Below, piece by piece: positions 51,735-62,586 of a stretch of 64,000 nt of DNA (position 1 is the stretch's first letter; each line of letters starts with the position of its first letter). The stretch is taken from contig NZ_CP073587.1 of NCBI RefSeq assembly GCF_018223345.1, positions 3,466,001-3,530,000 of the forward strand. The letters are read 5' to 3'. A model generated the notes under the pieces. It did not search any database. It was not told where the DNA came from and was given only the letters and a program-made list of their open reading frames with translations. Source of the stretch: Shewanella yunxiaonensis. Its GTDB lineage: Bacteria > Pseudomonadota > Gammaproteobacteria > Enterobacterales > Shewanellaceae. A program made the position numbers and the translations under genes.

Positions 51735-52640
51735 TCAACTTAACAGAGTGACAAGTACCGCGTTTTGGGCGTGCATCCGGTTCTGCGCCTGCTGTAATAT
51801 CAGCGAACCTTCACCGTCCATTACTTCATCCGTCACTTCTACCCCTCTGTGCGCGGGCAAGCAATGCATGAAATACTTGACCTTGTATTTTTCCATCAGT
51901 TCTTTTGAAACCTGATATTGAGCAAATTTAACGGCAATATCCGAAAGTTTGGTACTGTCTCCCATGGAAATCCATGTATCAGTGTAGACTGCATCCACAC
52001 CTTCGAGCGCACTAACATCTGGAGTCAGTAGTAAACTACCGCCGTGAACTGCGGCTAACTGCTGCGCTTGAGTTACCGCAAAACCATCAGGGAAATGTCC
52101 CTCAGGGCAAATCACCGTCATTTGTGCCCCCAGAATGGCGGCACCAACCATCAGCGAGTTGGTAACGTTATTACCATCTCCGATATACGCAAGTTTCAGG
52201 CCTTTCAGACTTCCCAAGACTTCCTTCAAGGTCAGGAAATCAGCCAATGCCTGACAAGGATGGTAAAGATCCGACAATGCATTGATAACAGGGACGCTGC
52301 CGTATTCTGCCAAGCCTTCTACGGTGACATGGCTAAAGGTACGCGCCACAATGGCATCCGCCCACTGCGAAATATTACCGGCGAAATCGCGCACTGACTC
52401 TCGTTTGCCCAAAGCACCATTTTGCTGATCCATATAGACACAGTGACCACCGAGCTTATTGATACCTATATCAAAGCTCACTCGGGTACGCAATGAGGGC
52501 TTTTCGAACAGCATCACTACGCTCTTCCCATCGAGCGCATGACGATATTCGGCTGGGTTGGCTTTGATCTTGACCGCCAAGTCCAGCAATGCCAACAGTT
52601 GCGATTGGCTCAGGTCTTTAAGGGACAACAGGTGCTTCAT
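51735..52640 (-). CDS. argF: Ornithine carbamoyltransferase
   Basis: Makes citrulline from ornithine and carbamoyl phosphate. 301 residues. The carbamoyl-phosphate loop is SLRTR in FEKPSLRTRVSFD; HPCQALADFLTL and the ornithine-site FMHCLPAHRGVEV are intact. It is of the shorter bacterial type, not the 334-residue E. coli ArgI form. Follows argB by 13 bases. Confidence 0.96.
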   Translation of the reverse strand: MKHLLSLKDLSQSQLLALLDLAVKIKANPAEYRHALDGKSVVMLFEKPSLRTRVSFDIGINKLGGHCVYMDQQNGALGKRESVRDFAGNISQWADAIVARTFSHVTVEGLAEYGSVPVINALSDLYHPCQALADFLTLKEVLGSLKGLKLAYIGDGNNVTNSLMVGAAILGAQMTVICPEGHFPDGFAVTQAQQLAAVHGGSLLLTPDVSALEGVDAVYTDTWISMGDSTKLSDIAVKFAQYQVSKELMEKYKVKYFMHCLPAHRGVEVTDEVMDGEGSLILQQAQNRMHAQNAVLVTLLS

Positions 52641-52653
52641 AACTAATCCTTAC

Positions 52654-53436
52654 TTACGGTTGAATTTGTGTTCCGATGTTCTCTCCCCGGGCAAGGGCAG
52701 CCAACTGGGCTGCATCCCGCCATGAGGCTACCTGTACTGGCTGCCCCATCTGCTCCGCCACATCCAGCGCAGCCTCTACTTTAACTTTCATGCCTTTTTC
52801 GATAACGCCCTGTTTCACCAGTTGCTGGATCTGGTCGCGGTTCAGTTGTGGGATCAACTGGCCTTTTCCATCCAGTACACCAGAAACATCTGACAGCAAT
52901 ACCAGCTTACCGCCAACCAATTTGGCGAGTACGGTGGCCGCTTCATCAGCATTGACATTCAGTAAGTCTCCATCGCTTGACACTGCAATGGAACTGACAA
53001 TTGGCATCCAGCCCTGGGCTAACAGGAAATTAATGTAGGTACCATCTTTTGGAGTAACTTCACCCACAAAGCCCAGACGTTCATCTTTAATGCTGGCGTC
53101 GACGAGGTTACCGTCTGCCAGACTCATACCTACAGCAACAACGCCCGCTTTTACTGCGGCGGCCTGCAGGATTTTGTTAGAGGTACCAGCCAATGCCCCA
53201 ACCACTATTGGCATCTGCTCGGCAGGTGTCACCCGCAAGCCTTCCAACTTAACGGTTTCCATGCCATTGACTTTCAACTGTTCATCAACCAGATAACCGC
53301 CGCCGTGCACCAGTACCACTTTCTGTCCCTGGGACAACATCTTGGCTGCCGTTTCCATCAATCGCGCCATGCCCATCTCACACTGCATTAATGCGCCACC
53401 GACTTTCAGAACCAACACACTGTCATTTGTGCTCAT
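52654..53436 (-). CDS. argB: Acetylglutamate kinase
   Basis: Phosphorylates N-acetylglutamate. A 260-residue amino-acid-kinase fold protein: VLKVGGALMQ, VLVHGGGYLVDEQLK, and the ATP-site VLLSDVSGVLDGKG. The start ATG 53436 is about eight bases after GAGAG; a TTG at 53451 gives a longer frame without support. No N-terminal helix of the arginine-inhibited hexameric type is seen, so it resembles the E. coli dimeric form. Confidence 0.96.
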   Translation of the reverse strand: MSTNDSVLVLKVGGALMQCEMGMARLMETAAKMLSQGQKVVLVHGGGYLVDEQLKVNGMETVKLEGLRVTPAEQMPIVVGALAGTSNKILQAAAVKAGVVAVGMSLADGNLVDASIKDERLGFVGEVTPKDGTYINFLLAQGWMPIVSSIAVSSDGDLLNVNADEAATVLAKLVGGKLVLLSDVSGVLDGKGQLIPQLNRDQIQQLVKQGVIEKGMKVKVEAALDVAEQMGQPVQVASWRDAAQLAALARGENIGTQIQP

Positions 53437-53474
53437 AAAGGAAACTCTCAAAAATGCCGCTAGGGCTGGTTAAT

Positions 53475-54455
53475 TCAAAGATTAAAATGAATCTTTATGC
53501 ATTGCAGTGCTTGACTGGCCGCACCTTTCATCAAATTGTCGATAGCGCTGGCTACCACCAGATAGCCACTGGCTTCATCAAACTTCCAACCGATATGGCA
53601 ATTTGGCGTCAGCACCACATCATCCACTTTCGGAAAACGCTGCTGACTTACCTTCACCAAAGGTGAGTTATCATAAACGCTATAGGCTTCTGCAACCTGC
53701 GCAGTAGTCGTGCCCGACTTCAGTTGTGCGGTAATGGTTGCCAAAATACCACGCTTAAAGTTACCCAGATGCGGTGTAAAAATAACCTGCTGTCCCAGAT
53801 GAGTGGCAATTTCTGGTTGGTGGCGATGTCCGAGCACGCCATAGGGCGTCAAACTGACTTCGCAAAAACTGGTATGCAGTTGTGCTTTTCGACCGGCACC
53901 GGTGACACCACTGACGGCATTAATCACTGGCAACGTTTCGGTAAGCAGCGGCTTAACTGGCTTAAGTGCTAACAATGAAGCGGTGGGATAACATCCTGGA
54001 ACGGCAATCATGCGGGTTGCGGCAATCTTGTCAGCATTCCATTCAGCCAAGCCATAAATCGCCTGCGCTAGCACTTTTGGCTGTGTATGTTCAAAACCAT
54101 ACCATTTGGGATACTGTGCGGCATCGGCAAAACGATAAGCGCCGCTAAGATCGAACACTCGCAGTCCTTTTTCATAAAACCAGGCAGCGAGTTCCAGACT
54201 GACAACGTGTTCTGTGGCCAGCACTACGGCATCTGATTCTGCCGCAATGGTATCTTTGGCTTCAGCAGTTAATGGTTGCAATACATAAGGAACCTGTTGA
54301 TATACAGGATAGAGGTCAGCGAGGGCTTTGCCTTTGTCGAGACTATTCTCAGACACATACAACCCCTGCACACTGAGCCCGGGTTCATTTTCAATCAACG
54401 CGGTTATCTGGGCTCCGGTGTAGCCACTGGCACCGATAATGGCAATATTTTTCAT
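53475..54455 (-). CDS. argC: N-acetyl-gamma-glutamyl-phosphate reductase
   Basis: NADPH-dependent reduction of acetylglutamyl phosphate. A 326-residue Rossmann-fold enzyme: [15 protein letters not shown] at the N terminus, the catalytic Cys in [13 protein letters not shown], and [12 protein letters not shown] with the catalytic-type His. ATG 54455 starts the family-like sequence; an upstream start at 54479 is less likely. First gene of the leftward arg operon, with a perfect TATAAT on the minus strand at 54540-54545. Confidence 0.96.
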   Translation of the reverse strand: MKNIAIIGASGYTGAQITALIENEPGLSVQGLYVSENSLDKGKALADLYPVYQQVPYVLQPLTAEAKDTIAAESDAVVLATEHVVSLELAAWFYEKGLRVFDLSGAYRFADAAQYPKWYGFEHTQPKVLAQAIYGLAEWNADKIAATRMIAVPGCYPTASLLALKPVKPLLTETLPVINAVSGVTGAGRKAQLHTSFCEVSLTPYGVLGHRHQPEIATHLGQQVIFTPHLGNFKRGILATITAQLKSGTTTAQVAEAYSVYDNSPLVKVSQQRFPKVDDVVLTPNCHIGWKFDEASGYLVVASAIDNLMKGAASQALQCIKIHFNL

Positions 54456-54655
54456 GATCTCAAATCTATATCTAGTCAAAAGGAAGGGCTAAAGTTGTGC
54501 CCGGGCAGAATGCCTGATGACAAGTTTAACGCTGCAGGGATTATATGCAGCTTTTATCTGTATTAAGCTCAATAATAAGCTCAAACAGGGTATTTTATGC
54601 AGGTGACAGCGTTTCGCTGATGACACCTGTCTCAGCTGTTTGCTAGACTACCATA

Positions 54656-54694
54656 CAAGTTTATTTATGCAATATATGTGAATAGTTATTTTAC
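54656..54694. promoter_or_regulatory. Probable pair of ARG boxes (ArgR operator)
   Basis: Two 18-base half-conserved boxes, 54656-54673 and 54677-54694, are separated by three bases, the spacing of ArgR operators in E. coli. The inner halves fit the ARG consensus best (ATTTATGCA and TGTGAATA); the outer halves are degenerate. The site is 17 bases before the argE ATG and overlaps a possible argE promoter (TTGCTA, 16 bases, TATTTA). It lies about 110 bases from the argC TATAAT. Confidence 0.5.
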
Positions 54695-54710
54695 TATTTT
54701 TGGCGGAATT

Positions 54711-55862
54711 ATGACCAAATTGCCGGAACTCAAACACAGCTTCAGTGCGCTTATCGCTTCTCCCTCTATCAGCGCCATAGAAGCCGAACAGGATCAGACC
54801 AATAAAGGGGTGCTCGATCTTCTCAGTAACTGGTTCTCGGAACTGGGCTTTCATTGCCAGCAACAGCCAGTGAAGGACAGTCGCAATAAATATAATCTGT
54901 TGGCTTCGCTCGGCAGTGGTAAAGGTGGGTTGTTATTAGCCGGTCACACCGACACCGTACCGTTTGATGAAGGTCGTTGGCACCAAGATCCGTTTGTGCT
55001 GACAGAAAAGGACGACCGTTGGTATGGCCTTGGTACCTGCGATATGAAAGGCTTTTTTGCGCTGGTATTAGAAGCCGTGAAAGATATGCCACTGCAGCAA
55101 TTCAAACGGCCGCTGTATATCCTTGCCAGCGCTGATGAAGAAACCACCATGAGTGGCGCGAAGACTTTTGCCGCCAACGCAGCTATCCGTCCGGAGTACG
55201 CCATCATTGGCGAACCCACGAGCCTGCGTCCGGTGTATATGCATAAAGGGCATCTGGCACAAGGGATCAGAATTACTGGCCGCAGCGGTCATTCGTCTGA
55301 CCCAGCCAAGGGACTTAACGCCATCGATATCATGTATCAGGTGATTGGGCAGTTGCTGAAGTTAAAACAGCATCTGGCAGATAACTATCGAGAAAATGCC
55401 TTCAGTGTGCCATATCCTACGATGAACTTTGGTCATATTCATGGTGGTGATGCCGCTAACCGTATTTGTGGGTGTTGCGACTTGCATATGGACATCAGGC
55501 CCTTGCCCGGCATCGCCATTGCCGATCTGCAGTTGATGACGCAGCAATACCTGTTACCCATTTCTGAAAAATATCCGGGTGCCATCAGCATTAGCACCTT
55601 GTACCCAGGGGCAGAACCCTTTGCCGATACCGCAGATTCTGCCTGGAGCCAACTGGTGGCCAAATTGGCCGGGAACGCACCGGAGGTGGTGAATTATGCT
55701 ACTGAAGCTCCATATATTCGCAGCATTGGTTGCCATACACTGGTACTCGGACCTGGCAGCATCGATCAGGCACATCAGCCAGATGAATTTATCGATTTGG
55801 CGCAGCTAAAGCCGACAATATCACTACTTAAGCAACTGATTTATCACGCTTGTATTGAATAG
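54711..55862 (+). CDS. argE: Acetylornithine deacetylase
   Basis: Hydrolyses N-acetylornithine to ornithine. A 383-residue M20-family metallohydrolase, the same length as E. coli ArgE. Metal and catalytic segments are LLLAGHTDTVPFD, GTCDMKGFFAL, ADEETTMSGAK, and GEPTSLRPVYMHKGH. The start is ATG 54711 after GGCGG; the frame remains open to a GTG at 54678, which lies inside the predicted operator. Divergent from argC. Confidence 0.96.
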   Translation: MTKLPELKHSFSALIASPSISAIEAEQDQTNKGVLDLLSNWFSELGFHCQQQPVKDSRNKYNLLASLGSGKGGLLLAGHTDTVPFDEGRWHQDPFVLTEKDDRWYGLGTCDMKGFFALVLEAVKDMPLQQFKRPLYILASADEETTMSGAKTFAANAAIRPEYAIIGEPTSLRPVYMHKGHLAQGIRITGRSGHSSDPAKGLNAIDIMYQVIGQLLKLKQHLADNYRENAFSVPYPTMNFGHIHGGDAANRICGCCDLHMDIRPLPGIAIADLQLMTQQYLLPISEKYPGAISISTLYPGAEPFADTADSAWSQLVAKLAGNAPEVVNYATEAPYIRSIGCHTLVLGPGSIDQAHQPDEFIDLAQLKPTISLLKQLIYHACIE

Positions 55863-55971
55863 CATTAACGCAATGTCATCTACACTTCATTGACCTTAAT
55901 GGCCTCGGCTAGGTATTGTGACGGGTAGGTGCTGAGGCACAGCAACACATTTTGGGGAAATGGGAGCCACA

Positions 55972-58617
55972 ATGGAACAAACGACAGATATGTATGCCTC
56001 ACTACGGGCGAACGTCAGTATGTTAGGGCAGATCCTCGGTGAGACGATGCGCGATCACTTAGGGGATTCATTTCTGGAAAAGGTGGAACAGATCCGCCAG
56101 TTAGCCAAAAGTTCGCGTAAAGGCGACAGTGCTGCACGTGAGCAGATGTTGCAGCTACTTAATGCATTACCAGATGACGAGTTAGTCCCCGTCGCTAAAG
56201 CGTTTAACCAGTTTCTCAATTTGGCGAACATTGCCGAGCAGTTCCATACCATCAGTCGCAATTGTGATGAGCTGGTGTGTGTCCCCGATCCCGTTGAGCT
56301 GTTGCTAAGCAGGATGCTCAATGGCCCGATAGATCAGCAGCAGATGCTGGACTGTTTGAAAACGATGGATATCGACCTGGTGCTGACCGCACATCCGACT
56401 GAGATATCGCGACGAACGTTAATCCAGAAATATGCTGCGGTAGTCGATTGCCTGGCAGCGTTGGAAAACGACAAACTCAGCCAACGCGAGACCAAGCAGC
56501 TGAATCTGCGGTTACGGCAATTGGTATCGCAGATTTGGCATACCAATGAAATTCGCAGTGAACGCCCGACCCCGGTTGACGAAGCGCGTTGGGGCCTCGC
56601 CACCATTGAAGCCTCACTGTGGCAGGCAGTGCCCGATTTTCTAAGACAGCTTAACGATCAGATTGAAGAACGTACGGGTCTGCAATTGCCTATTGATATT
56701 GCGCCGGTACGATTTTCCAGCTGGATGGGCGGTGACCGTGACGGCAACCCGTTTGTCACCGCTAAAGTGACCCAGGAAGTGCTCGATCGCAATCGTCACG
56801 CGGCGGCCAGATTGCACCTCAAAGATATCGTTGAGCTCCTGGCAGAGCTGTCAATGGAAGATGCCAATGAAGCACTGATGGCCTACACCAACAACAGTCG
56901 TGAACCCTACCGTGATGTGCTGCGAGATTTACGGCAAAAGTTGCGAAACACCATCGACTTTCTTAATGCCCGGATTGAAGGACATCAGCCAGAGGTCGAT
57001 TACAGCACCATTATCTGGCACGAAGACGATTTAAAAACGCCGTTGATGTTGCTGTATCACAGTCTGTGCGATTGCGGTATGCGCCTCATTGCCAACGGTT
57101 TACTGTTAAATATGCTGCGGCGGCTCGCCTGTTTCGGGATTCACATGGTGCGTCTGGATATCCGTCAGGATGCCGCCAGACACGCGGAAGTGTTGGCAGA
57201 ACTCACCCGTTATCTCGGTATAGGCGATTATGCGCATTGGGGGGAATCAGAGAAGCAAGCGTTTCTCCTGAAAGAACTGACTAACCGCCGACCTCTGCTT
57301 CCTGGCACCTGGCAACCCTCAGACAATGTTGCCGAAGTGCTTGCCACTTGTCGCTTGATTGCCAAACAACCGGCAAGAGCGTTGGGGTCTTATGTGATCT
57401 CGATGGCAGGTAAGCCATCCGATGTGCTGGCTGTGTTATTACTGTTGAAAGAAACCGGCTGTCCGCACCCGATGCGGGTAGTGCCACTGTTTGAAACCCT
57501 AGAAGACCTTAACAATGCTGCCAGCTGTATGACCGCACTGCTCAATCTTGACTGGTACCGAGGCTACACTAAGGGCACCCAAGAGGTGATGATTGGTTAC
57601 TCGGACTCCGCCAAAGACGCCGGTGTGATGGCCGCGGCCTGGGCGCAGTATCGGGCACAAGAACAGTTAGTCGCGGTATGCCGTAATGCTGGCGTAAAAC
57701 TTATTCTGTTTCATGGTCGCGGCGGCACCGTTGGCCGCGGTGGTGCACCAGCGCACGATGCCATTCTGTCACAACCGCCAGGTTCCGTTGATGGCCGAAT
57801 CCGGGTGACGGAACAAGGCGAGATGATCCGTTTCAAATTCGGCCTGCCGAAACAGGCAATACAATCGCTGGCGTTATATACCTCGGCAGTGATGGAAGCG
57901 ACCTTACTGCCACCGCCGGAGCCCAAACCGGAGTGGCGCGAATGTATGGAGCACATTGCCTCGGATTCGGTCACCGCCTATCGTAAAGTTGTGCGCGAAG
58001 AGCCTGATTTTGTGCCATATTTCCGCGCGGCAACGCCAGAAATAGAGTTGGGGAAACTGCCCCTTGGTAGCCGTCCGGCCAAGCGACGCGTGGATGGTGG
58101 TATTGAGAGCTTACGAGCGATCCCATGGATCTTCGCCTGGTCGCAAAACCGCCTAATGTTGCCTGCATGGCTGGGCGCCGGAGAATCATTGCAAGCCGCC
58201 ATAGATCGAGGTGAAAAAGTGCTACTACAAGAAATGGAGCAGCACTGGCCATTTTTCCGCACCCGCATTTCCATGATGGAGATGGTCTATGCCAAAGCCG
58301 AACCAAATCTGGCACGCTATTATGAAACCTGCCTGGTACCGGTCGAACTGCATCATCTTGGCGACGAGCTGATAGCCAGACTGCAACTGGGGATGAAGGT
58401 GGTGTTGGAACTCACCGATAGCGATACGCTAATGGCGCATACTCCATGGAATCGTGAGTCGATTAAATTGCGCAATCCATATATTGACCCGCTTAACTTC
58501 CTACAGGCTGAACTATTGAGGCGTACCCGTCGGGAACAGCAAGCATCGGAAACACTGGAATTAGCATTGATGTTAACTATCGCCGGTGTCGCTGCTGGTA
58601 TGAGGAACACCGGTTGA
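55972..58617 (+). CDS. ppc: Phosphoenolpyruvate carboxylase
   Basis: Carboxylates PEP to oxaloacetate to refill the TCA cycle, also supplying the acceptor for methylcitrate synthesis. An 881-residue enzyme: H141 in [54 protein letters not shown], and the canonical C terminus MRNTG. The start ATG 55972 follows GGGAG at good distance; ATG 55960 is possible but too close to its site. Its stop overlaps the next gene (TGATG). Confidence 0.97.
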   Translation: MEQTTDMYASLRANVSMLGQILGETMRDHLGDSFLEKVEQIRQLAKSSRKGDSAAREQMLQLLNALPDDELVPVAKAFNQFLNLANIAEQFHTISRNCDELVCVPDPVELLLSRMLNGPIDQQQMLDCLKTMDIDLVLTAHPTEISRRTLIQKYAAVVDCLAALENDKLSQRETKQLNLRLRQLVSQIWHTNEIRSERPTPVDEARWGLATIEASLWQAVPDFLRQLNDQIEERTGLQLPIDIAPVRFSSWMGGDRDGNPFVTAKVTQEVLDRNRHAAARLHLKDIVELLAELSMEDANEALMAYTNNSREPYRDVLRDLRQKLRNTIDFLNARIEGHQPEVDYSTIIWHEDDLKTPLMLLYHSLCDCGMRLIANGLLLNMLRRLACFGIHMVRLDIRQDAARHAEVLAELTRYLGIGDYAHWGESEKQAFLLKELTNRRPLLPGTWQPSDNVAEVLATCRLIAKQPARALGSYVISMAGKPSDVLAVLLLLKETGCPHPMRVVPLFETLEDLNNAASCMTALLNLDWYRGYTKGTQEVMIGYSDSAKDAGVMAAAWAQYRAQEQLVAVCRNAGVKLILFHGRGGTVGRGGAPAHDAILSQPPGSVDGRIRVTEQGEMIRFKFGLPKQAIQSLALYTSAVMEATLLPPPEPKPEWRECMEHIASDSVTAYRKVVREEPDFVPYFRAATPEIELGKLPLGSRPAKRRVDGGIESLRAIPWIFAWSQNRLMLPAWLGAGESLQAAIDRGEKVLLQEMEQHWPFFRTRISMMEMVYAKAEPNLARYYETCLVPVELHHLGDELIARLQLGMKVVLELTDSDTLMAHTPWNRESIKLRNPYIDPLNFLQAELLRRTRREQQASETLELALMLTIAGVAAGMRNTG

Positions 58618-59147
58618 TGAAATTCATCTTTTTGCTGCTGGCGATGCTGTATTTGGGTGGTTGTGTCAGCCAATACAGCATTAGTGAACAGCAGGTAACA
58701 AATTACCTAAATGACAAGCTTGCCAAGCAGCATCAAGCTAAGGACTCATCGGCATTATCCATGGGATTTCGCAGTGTCACTGTAACATTGGGGAGTAAAC
58801 CAGGCGTAATGGCGGTGACCGCGGCGGCGGAAATAAAGGTGGCGACACCCATTTTGCCGCTACGCGCCGATCTGCAAGCCGAATTCGAGGCGAAACCTGT
58901 TTACGACAAATCGAGTCACAGCATTTTTCTGCGGGATTTGCAGTTAGTCCAATTCAAAGCGACGCCCGCGAAATTGCAAAAACTGTTGGGCAACGTATCA
59001 CCGCAGTTGGTTGACCTGGCCAGAACACTGCTTGAGAACCAACCAGTGTATGAGTTAAACACCCACAACAGCGTGCAGGCGAAGCTGGCAGAAATGACCC
59101 GAGCTATTAAGGTGGAACCTGGAAAGCTGGTATTGGAATTTGAGTAG
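58617..59147 (+). CDS. DUF1439 lipoprotein (YceB-like)
   Basis: A 176-residue predicted lipoprotein: lipobox YLGGC (C16), then a lipid-transfer-like beta domain with the DUF1439 start YSISEQQVTNYLNDKL and repeated amphipathic strands. E. coli YceB is the reference member; function unknown. ATG 58617 overlaps the ppc stop, with GAGGA about ten bases upstream inside ppc, so it is probably co-translated with ppc. Convergent with cinA, and only a weak inverted repeat lies between. Confidence 0.85.
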   Translation: MKFIFLLLAMLYLGGCVSQYSISEQQVTNYLNDKLAKQHQAKDSSALSMGFRSVTVTLGSKPGVMAVTAAAEIKVATPILPLRADLQAEFEAKPVYDKSSHSIFLRDLQLVQFKATPAKLQKLLGNVSPQLVDLARTLLENQPVYELNTHNSVQAKLAEMTRAIKVEPGKLVLEFE

Positions 59148-59187
59148 CCACTATTACGCTAACGAGTAGTGACTACTCACTTTGATA

Positions 59188-60462
59188 TTACTTCGGATAG
59201 CGCTGAATGAAGGAGTAATCAACAACGACGCCTTCGTTCAGCAACTCTCGGCGTAACATGTCATAAGCTACCGCCGCACTGATACTGCGTACCAATTCGC
59301 GTGAACGGCCAGAGAGCAGGATCATCTGGCTGTACACCGCGTTACGGGTAGCCAGCGCTATGGCGACAGTTCCTACGGGCTTTTCCGGCGTACCACCATC
59401 GGGTCCGGCAATGCCACTGGTCGCCAAGGCAAAATCACTGTCTAATAGTTCACGGGCTCCACGTGCCATCGCTTCCACCACGGGAATTGAAACCGCACCA
59501 TAGTCGTCAAGTGTCTGAGGTTTTACGCCTAACACTCGCACCTTGCTCTCATTGGAGTAAGTCACCAGCCCCTGATGCAGATAGGAAGAACTACCCGGGA
59601 AAGCCACTAGTTGACTGGTGATCATGCCGCCAGTGCAGGACTCCGCAACGCTGAGACTGAGACCTGACTTAAACAGCCGATGGTGGATCTCTTCTGCCAA
59701 CGAGGTACGATTTTCCGCAACGACAGCGGTCCCCAGCGCAGCCTTCACTTTTGCAGTCACTTCAGCAAGCTGTGCAATCGCCGATGCGCCACGTGCAAAA
59801 ATCTTGATCTCAATATGCGGCATATATGAACGGTAACCCAGAGTGATACCGTCTGGCATCGCCAGTGGCTCAAGCTTTTCGGCTAAAGAGGATTCTCCGT
59901 GACCTATGGTTAGCAATTTTTCGACCGCCACCTCAGAGTGAATATCAAACTCTTGGCGGATAAACGGTAAAAACTGTTCCCGCACCATATGTTTCAATTC
60001 AAAAGGTACGCCCGGCGTAAAAAACAGCCATGCTCGATTGAGTTTTACCCGAAAGCCGCAAGCCGTTCCTACCGGATTGTCAACCATGACAGCTGAGGCC
60101 GGTAACAGTGCTTGCTTGAGATTGTTGGCAGGCATTGGCCGGTTATTACGAGCAAACCAGTCAGTGATATGCTCGCGCCACACCGGATTTTCCACCAACG
60201 GTTCTGCTTTCGCTTTGGCCATCGCTTCAGCCGATAAATCATCGGAAGTGGGACCTAAACCGCCATTGACCAGAATCACGTCAGCATGCAGGCTCCGTTC
60301 ACGAAACACTGCCACAAGATCTTCTATCCGATCTCCCACCGTGACCCGTCGTTGTACTTCAATGCCATTTTCCATCATCAGATTAGCAAACCAGGCGGCA
60401 TTGGTGTCCACTATCTGTCCGGAAAGCACCTCTTCACCGGTACAAATCATCTCGAGCTTCAT
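59188..60462 (-). CDS. cinA: CinA family nicotinamide-nucleotide amidase
   Basis: A 424-residue two-domain protein. The N-terminal molybdopterin-binding-like domain (about 1-170: [36 protein letters not shown]) is joined to a C-terminal PncC deamidase domain (about 260-415: [38 protein letters not shown]). The C-terminal domain converts NMN to nicotinic acid mononucleotide in NAD recycling. The start is ATG 60462 with CGGGT upstream; GTG 60471 is an alternative. Confidence 0.93.
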   Translation of the reverse strand: MKLEMICTGEEVLSGQIVDTNAAWFANLMMENGIEVQRRVTVGDRIEDLVAVFRERSLHADVILVNGGLGPTSDDLSAEAMAKAKAEPLVENPVWREHITDWFARNNRPMPANNLKQALLPASAVMVDNPVGTACGFRVKLNRAWLFFTPGVPFELKHMVREQFLPFIRQEFDIHSEVAVEKLLTIGHGESSLAEKLEPLAMPDGITLGYRSYMPHIEIKIFARGASAIAQLAEVTAKVKAALGTAVVAENRTSLAEEIHHRLFKSGLSLSVAESCTGGMITSQLVAFPGSSSYLHQGLVTYSNESKVRVLGVKPQTLDDYGAVSIPVVEAMARGARELLDSDFALATSGIAGPDGGTPEKPVGTVAIALATRNAVYSQMILLSGRSRELVRSISAAVAYDMLRRELLNEGVVVDYSFIQRYPK

Positions 60463-60575
60463 TAAAAACACCCGTTTGTTTTAATGTTGATCCAACGCAC
60501 ACCAGATTACGCTAATTCACTGAAGATGGGTATGCAGAACGAGGATTTGGCGGTGAGTCGTCGCCTATTGAAAGC

Positions 60576-60599
60576 AAAACGACCCGCATTGGCGGGCCG
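60576..60599 (-). terminator. Intrinsic terminator of aegA
   Basis: On the minus strand CGGCCCGC, CAAT, GCGGGTCG folds with one G-U pair and continues TTTTGCTTT. The wobble pair forms only in the leftward RNA, so the element is directional. Confidence 0.8.
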
Positions 60600-60612
60600 T
60601 TCTTAACCAAAC

Positions 60613-62586
60613 TTACTGTATTTCGGGTGCTGGCTGAGGCTCAAGCCCCAGCGAAGCAATAATACCCAACGCCGCCTTACGACCATCAGACATTGCGGTC
60701 ACCACCAGATCTGCACCGCGCACAATATCGCCACCGGCGAAGATCTTTGGATGACTGGTTTGACACGGGAAACGATTGTTACGAGGAGCTTCAATCAATC
60801 CCCAGCGATTACATTTTACTTGTGCCTTTTCCAGCCATGGCATCTGATGAGCACTGAAACCGAAAGCGATGATAAGGGCATCGGCGTCTAAGACAAATTC
60901 AGAGCCGGCGACCGCCTGCGGTCGCCGCCGACCGCTGCTATCCGCTTCACCGAGTTCGGTGCGGATCAAGCCAATCCCGGTCAGCCGCCCTTTTTTGTCG
61001 AGCTGGATAAATTGCGGCTGCACATTAAACTGGAATTCAGCCCCTTCTTCCCGCGAGTTTTTCACCTCTTTCTTAGAGCCCGGCATATTTGCTTCATCGC
61101 GACGATAAGCACAGGTGACTTTGGCAGCACCTTGACGCAAAGATGTCCGCAGACAATCCATCGCCGTATCGCCACCACCTAAGACCACGACTTTTTTACC
61201 CGCAAGATTCACATAAGGCTCGTCTGCGAGTTCAGGTAATCCCATTTCATGTTTAGTGTTTGCAATTAAAAACGGTAACGCTTCATACACGCCTGGAGCA
61301 TCTTCATGCTCTAAGCCAGCCTTCATCGACTGGTAAGTACCCGTGCCCACAAACACGGCATCGAACTCATCCAGCAGCTGTTGCAGTGAAATATCGCGAC
61401 CGATTTCGGTATTCAGCCGAAATTCGATGCCCATCCCGCTAAACAGCTCCCGACGATTGATCAGAACATTTTTGTCCAACTTAAACGCAGGGATACCAAA
61501 GGTCAGCATACCGCCGATTTCCGGGTGTCGATCAAACACCACGGCTTGCACCCCATTACGGCTGAGGATATCTGCACAGCCTAATCCGGCGGGGCCAGCG
61601 CCAATAATGGCAACACGTTTACCGGTAGCGACGACATGGCTAAGATTTGGCTTCCAGCCTTTAGACAACGCAGTGTCGGTAATATAACGCTCAACATTAC
61701 CAATAGTAACTGAACCATATTTATCTTTGAGAGTGCAGGAGCCTTCGCACAGGCGGTCTTGTGGGCATACCCGGCCACAGACTTCCGGTAACGAACTGGT
61801 CTTATGCGACAGCTCAACCGCTTCATCTATACGGCCTTGTTTAGCCAGTTCGAGCAGTTTGGGGATGTTGTTATGCAGTGGACAGGTCCATTCACATACG
61901 GAACGGTCACTACAACTTAGGCATCGTTCTGCTTGTGCTTTGGTTTGTTCCGCAGAGAAAGGCTGATAAGTTTCAACAAAGGTGGTTTTACGCAACTCCA
62001 AAGGCGCTTTAATCGCATCCCGGCGCGGACGTTCTGGTAGCGACGCCAATATCGGTGTTAGGCGATGAATATGTGGCAGTCTCAGATCGTAATCAACGCC
62101 AGCACTGCGTAATTGCTTTTGACGGCGAAGATTGATTAACGCTGATTCATCAAGAAATTGCAGCGCCTTGGTCGGACAGGCCTGAACACAAGCCGGCCCC
62201 TGCTCATTTTCATGGCACAAATCACACTTATGGGCATAGGCTTTGGCTTCGTTGTGGTCGGCAGATTCGTACACCATATTAATCGCGCCGAATGGACAGG
62301 CTAAAACACAACTCTTACACCCAATACATTTATCTTGCTGTAACTGCACACTGTTATGATCACGAGTAATAGCGCGTACAGGGCACGCGTTAGCACAAGG
62401 TGCATCTTCACAATGACGGCATACCGCAGCAGATATCCGCGATTCCCCACGGACCACTTTTATGCGTGGATTAAATGAGTCAGCACTATCAGGATAACGC
62501 CCATTATTGTGCGACAACACACAGGCGACTTCACACGCCCGACAACCAATACAATCCTTGGCACTCGCAATCACAAACCGATTCAT
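60613..62586 (-). CDS. aegA: AegA-like Fe-S / FAD oxidoreductase
   Basis: A 657-residue fusion. N-terminal ferredoxin part (about 1-155) has several 4Fe-4S motifs: CIGCRACEVAC, CRHCEDAPCANACP, CIGCKSCVLACP, CDLCHENEQGPACVQACP. The C-terminal glutamate-synthase-small-subunit-like part (about 195-650) has two more Cys clusters (CLSCSDRSVCEWTCP, CGRVCPQDRLCEGSC), an FAD site AIIGAGPAGLG and an NAD(P)H site VVLGGGDTAMDC. It matches E. coli AegA in length and order; AegA is linked there to anaerobic urate use. No purine genes are nearby. ATG 62586 follows GGGGG. It is not beside a gltB gene, so it is not the ordinary GltD. Confidence 0.85.
   Translation of the reverse strand: MNRFVIASAKDCIGCRACEVACVLSHNNGRYPDSADSFNPRIKVVRGESRISAAVCRHCEDAPCANACPVRAITRDHNSVQLQQDKCIGCKSCVLACPFGAINMVYESADHNEAKAYAHKCDLCHENEQGPACVQACPTKALQFLDESALINLRRQKQLRSAGVDYDLRLPHIHRLTPILASLPERPRRDAIKAPLELRKTTFVETYQPFSAEQTKAQAERCLSCSDRSVCEWTCPLHNNIPKLLELAKQGRIDEAVELSHKTSSLPEVCGRVCPQDRLCEGSCTLKDKYGSVTIGNVERYITDTALSKGWKPNLSHVVATGKRVAIIGAGPAGLGCADILSRNGVQAVVFDRHPEIGGMLTFGIPAFKLDKNVLINRRELFSGMGIEFRLNTEIGRDISLQQLLDEFDAVFVGTGTYQSMKAGLEHEDAPGVYEALPFLIANTKHEMGLPELADEPYVNLAGKKVVVLGGGDTAMDCLRTSLRQGAAKVTCAYRRDEANMPGSKKEVKNSREEGAEFQFNVQPQFIQLDKKGRLTGIGLIRTELGEADSSGRRRPQAVAGSEFVLDADALIIAFGFSAHQMPWLEKAQVKCNRWGLIEAPRNNRFPCQTSHPKIFAGGDIVRGADLVVTAMSDGRKAALGIIASLGLEPQPAPEIQ

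Noticed and set aside
60613..62586. Annotation as the ordinary glutamate synthase small subunit (gltD)
   Set aside because: The extra N-terminal four-cluster ferredoxin region and lack of an adjacent gltB fit AegA instead.
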